NCBI GenBank assembly: GCA_036365145.1
Contig: JAEOAD010000052.1
Location: forward strand, 15,172,001 to 15,236,000
DNA: 64,000 nt
Direction of reading: 5' to 3'
From: Orientallactaga sibirica
Lineage: Eukaryota; Chordata; Mammalia; Rodentia; Dipodidae
The notes beneath the pieces are model-generated. The model was not told where the DNA came from, searched no databases, and saw only the letters and a program-made list of their open reading frames with translations. Each line of letters opens with the position of its first letter. Within the stretch, counting starts at the first letter, position 1. Below are positions 60,564 to 64,000 of this stretch, one piece after another. A program made the translations under genes and the position numbers.

Positions 60564-61488
60564 TCAGTGTGACCTTTGTGACCTCTGATCTTTCGGACAC
60601 TGATTACAAGCACAGTGACTCCCACACTCTTTCTGCAGTTGCTGTCTCCCCCTGATTAAGGCTTCCAGATACCAATGCTCCTCCTTCAGCTGCTGTATCT
60701 GCTTTATTAACTGCAGTTTGAGAGCCTCCAGCTTGTGGTATTCCTGACTCAGCCCCCACAGTTCCTTCCTTAGCTCCTTGTTCTCTCTGTTGACCTCATG
60801 GCAAAAATCAGAAAGAGCTTTCTTGGCTGTCAACTTCAAGGCCTCGACCTTGCTGTTAAGTTGCTCTGTGTTGCTGCCTGTCAGCCACAGCATGTCTAGT
60901 TCCCTCATTTGTCTGTCTAGTAGTGCCTTTTGCTGCAGGAACTGCAGGTGTGCCTCCCAGTCCTTGTCAACTGTCTCAGCTTTGACCTTCTCCTTCTCTC
61001 TCAGTAACATCTGTATCTTCATTTCCTGCCTCTCCTTCACTAAAGAAATGTAGCTCATTGCCTCTATCTTCTGCTTCAGGCTGATCTGGGTCTTTCTGCC
61101 CTGCAAGAGCTGTGCTTGAAGGTCTGCGGTTCGCTTGGCATACAGGCGTGCTAATGCTCGTCTCTGGCGCTCTATGTCCTCACACTCGTGGAAATACCGC
61201 TGCCACTGCTCTTCGTGTTTCTCTCTACATTGATCGTTTTTCTTGCTCAGGTATTTCAAAAAGGAGCTGTTTTCAGCCTCGACACGTAACTTTTCCTCCT
61301 GGAGTTGCCTGCTGTCCTGCAGCAGCTGCTCCTGGCGGATCCAAGCTTCCTGGATAAGCTTGTCCAGCTTCTTTAGTGCCTCCACTGTCCTCTCTTTTAC
61401 CCTGTTCTCCAATCTGCTTAGCCTCACTGGCTTGAGATATTCCTTCAGAATAGTAACATAGATTGACTGTGGAGAGCCACTTCTGCAC
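60564..61488 (-). CDS. CCDC121: CCDC121, large last coding exon (coiled-coil protein)
   Basis: An uninterrupted 925-bp exon, from a clear acceptor TTTCTTCTTCAG|GTGCAG (exon begins at 61488) to TGA at 60564. It encodes about 307 residues, nearly all Glu/Lys/Gln/Leu-rich coiled coil, with the run EEHWYLEALIRGRQQLQ near the C-terminus, which I recognise from CCDC121. There is no early in-frame Met in the exon, so the start codon must lie in an upstream exon that I could not find; the Met at 61520 is intronic. The function is unknown. Synteny next to GPN1 supports the name. The splice acceptor argues against a processed retrocopy. It lies on the same strand as GPN1, about 14 kb upstream. Confidence 0.8.
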
Positions 61489-62790
61489 CTGAAGAAGAAA
61501 TGAGACATTCCTTTATCCATTCCTAGGGATAATATGGAAAATAATCAAAACCCAACCTGAGCTCGGTATGGTGACACACACCTTTAAATGTTAAGTTTTA
61601 TTTATGTTTTTATTTATTTTTATTATTTGAGAGAGGGAAAGAGGCAGAGAGAGAGAGCGCGCAAATGGGTGTGGCCAGGGCTTCCAGCCACTGCAAACGA
61701 ACTCCAGATGCATGAGCCATCTTGTGCATCTGGTTTACATGAGTCCTGGGGAATCGAACAAGGTCCTTTGGCTTTGCAGACAAGTGCCTTAACTGCTAAG
61801 CCATCTCTCTAGCCTGGCATACATCTTTAAATCCAGCACTATGGAGGCAGAGGTAAGAGGATCACTGTGAGTTCAAGGCCAGCCTGGGACTACAGAGCAA
61901 GTGTCAGGTCAGCCCAGACTACAGTGAGACCCTAAAAAAACCCAGCAGGGTATGGTGGCGCATTTCTTTAATCCCAGCACTGGGGAAGCAGAGGTAGGAG
62001 GATCGCTGTGAGTTTGAGGCCACTCTGAGACTACATAGTGAATTCCAGGTCAGCCTGGGCTAGAGTGAGACACTATCTCTAAAATTAAAAAAATAAAAAA
62101 ATAAAACCAGGACCAGAGCGATGGCTTAGTGGTTAAAGCACTTGCCTGTGAAGCCTAAGGACCCAGGTTTGATTTTTCAGTGTACATGTAAGCCAGATGT
62201 ACAAGGTGGCACATGCATCTGGAGTTTGCAATGGCTAGAGGCCCTGGCACACCTGTGTTCTCTCTCTCCTCTATCTACCTCTGTCTCTGAAACAAATAAG
62301 TGAATAAAATATTTTTAAAAACAAAACAAAAGCTAGGTGTGGTGGCACATGCCTTTAATCCCAGCACTCGGGAGGCAGAGGTAGGAGGATCACTATGAGT
62401 TCAAGGCCACCCTGAGACTACATAGAGAATACCAGGTCAGCCTGGGCTACAGCGAGACTCTACCTCGAAAAACAACAAAGAAATTATGTTGTCTTCCATA
62501 GAAACCCCCATTCTGGCTAGCATTCAGCAATTTATAACCACCAATAAAGGGGAGGGGAGATAGTCAGGACAGAAGGTGGAAAAAGCTTCATCTTAAAACC
62601 ATGGACTATTGGGCCTGGTGGTGCACGCCTTTGATCCCAGCCCTTGGGAGACAGAGGTAGGAGGACTGCCCTGAATTTGAGACAACCCTGAGACTACATG
62701 GTGAATTCCAGGTCAGCCTGAGCTAGAGCAAGACCTGACCTCGAAAAACAAAACAAAACACAAAAACATGGTCTCTGGCTGGTAAATCCC
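61489..62790. repeat. SINEs upstream of the CCDC121 exon
   Basis: B2-like minus 61620-61815; B1 plus 61815-61935, 61945-62095, 62330-62480 and 62605-62755; B2-like plus 62107-62310. 62481-62600 is unclassified. No upstream CCDC121 exon was recognised here. Confidence 0.7.
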
Positions 62791-63221
62791 AGGCCCAGAA
62801 CCCCTCACAGTGAGCTAAAAGGTAAGACCCTATTGCTGAAGACACCACAGGCTGTGGTCACAGGACATCAGAATCCCACGCTGGAACTGAGCTCCCTTCC
62901 GGCTAGCCCTCACGGTGGTGGAAAACCCTATAGGAGCCTCTAGAGGACAATGGTCACCAACAGCATGAATAAGCAGGGGACCCTGCAGACTGCAAAATCA
63001 ATAAGCTGAATAAGAGTTACACACCGGTGCAACAGTGGCACACAGCCTCTGCAGGTAACCAGCTGTTCTCTGAGTGAATGTGAGGCCCAGTGGGAGAGAT
63101 CTCATATCATGTACTGGAAACCAAGTCAGAATTCCATGGTCAGGAAACTCAGACTTCAGAGAAGTCCCCACTGCTCTCTGGAGAACAAGAGTGGGCTTGA
63201 GTACCAAAATAACTCTCAGAG

Positions 63222-63257
<36 letters not shown>

Positions 63258-64000
63258 GTTTTTGCGAGGTAGGGTCTCACTCTGGTCCAGTCTGACCTGG
63301 AATTAACTATGTAGTCTCAGGGTGGCCTTGAACTCTCAGCGATCCTCCTACCTCTGCCTCCTGAGTGCTGGGATTAAAGGCGTGCGCCACCACGCCCGGC
63401 TTTTGTTTTGTTTTGTTTTTCAAGGTAATAGCTCAGGCTGACCTGGCATTCAGTATGTAGTCTCAGGGTGGCATCAAACTCACAGTGATCCTCCTACCTC
63501 TGCCTCCCAAATGCTGGGATTCAAGGCGTGCACCACCACGCCTGGCCTTTTTGTTCTGTTTTTTGTTTTTCAAGGTAGGGTCTCACTGTAGCCCAGACTG
63601 ACCTGGAATTTGCTCTGTGGTCTTAGGGTAGTCTTCAACTCACCACAATCCTTCCTTTTACCTCGGCCTCCCAAGTGCTGGACTAACGGTGTGCACCACC
63701 ACACCCAGCCCTCAAAATAGCTTTGCATACTCACCTTAAACCAAGCTGCTCTCACTCCTGGTGAGAGAATCGGTTTTATTTTACAGATGGCAGAGAAAAT
63801 GGAGGAGAACCAAGACCCCTCTATAAGACAAGAAGATAGCCAACTGCCCACCATGAGACGTACCATCACTACCACATCTGCCAGGGCCCAGGAGAAATTG
63901 CAGAGGAAGCGACAACATGAATACTCTCTTACTACTAGCCTGACAACCAGCTCCAAGGTGATGGTGACAGACACAAGGATCAATCAAAACCTATCAAAAG
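62790..64000 (+). mobile_element. L1 3' UTR-like sequence split by three B1 SINEs
   Basis: 62790-63222 and 63715 onward parallel the 3' UTR of the L1 at 27938. Shared pieces are AAGACCCTATTGCTGAAGAC, GGTGCAACAGTGGCA (versus GGTGCAATAGTGGCA), and CTCTCACTCCTGGTGAGAGAA (versus CTCTCACTTCTGGTTAGAGAA) followed by TTTACAGATGGC (versus TTTTCAGATGGC). B1 minus copies at about 63225-63405, 63410-63545 and 63560-63710 interrupt it. It diverges from the 27938 copy near the right edge, so a different L1 subfamily is likely. Confidence 0.6.

Noticed and set aside
62790..63222. Possible exons of ZNF512, expected next to CCDC121
   Set aside because: No zinc-finger Cys/His pattern is present, and the sequence parallels an L1 3' UTR. 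ZNF512 must lie beyond the window if it is there.

Overview
The window is mammalian nuclear DNA, almost certainly from a rodent. It has intron-split genes with GT/AG junctions, CpG-rich promoters and a very dense load of short interspersed repeats. Two SINE families dominate: a 7SL-derived B1-like element, and a tRNA-derived B2-superfamily element that ends in CT-rich and AAAT-rich runs. I associate this B2-like element with jerboas (Dipodidae, Jaculus-like). The rodent call is strong; the jerboa call is an inference from memory.

Gene layout, matching the conserved block on human 2p23.3: (1) SLC4A1AP (kanadaptin), minus strand, only coding exons 1 and 2, running off the left edge. (2) SUPT7L (STAF65gamma, SAGA/STAGA subunit), plus strand, four coding exons from 4019 to 11382 encoding 412 residues. 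It shares a CpG-rich bidirectional promoter (about 1353-1630) with SLC4A1AP. (3) A tail-to-tail intergenic stretch packed with SINEs. (4) GPN1 (GPN-loop GTPase 1), minus strand, 46368 down to 18590; 14 coding exons give a 373-residue protein. (5) A gene-poor, repeat-dominated stretch. (6) The large last exon of CCDC121 on the minus strand (60564-61488). (7) L1 3' UTR-like sequence interrupted by SINEs to the right edge. I found no RNA genes, CRISPR arrays or bacterial features.

SUPT7L serves chromatin and transcription co-activation. GPN1 serves assembly and nuclear import of RNA polymerase II. SLC4A1AP is an FHA-domain nuclear protein. CCDC121 is a coiled-coil protein of unknown role. Their proximity is conserved synteny, not an operon.

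The most striking structure is a 3.7 kb direct tandem duplication inside GPN1 (32433-36147 and 36165-39880). It carries exons 6 and 7 twice, with identical exon sequences and intact splice sites. The two exons total 174 bp, so the duplication is frame-neutral and could add 58 residues including a second DTPG (G3) motif. The introns of the second copy contain shuffled local fragments, which points to an assembly artefact as the leading explanation. Other notable items are a SINE subfamily carrying a near-consensus CTCF core motif, a clean solo LTR with a 4-bp target duplication inside a SINE, a 5'-truncated L1 with intact target-site duplication but a damaged reverse transcriptase motif, two B1 elements with three copies of one target sequence in the SUPT7L 3' UTR, and a possible two-exon upstream ORF in the SUPT7L leader.
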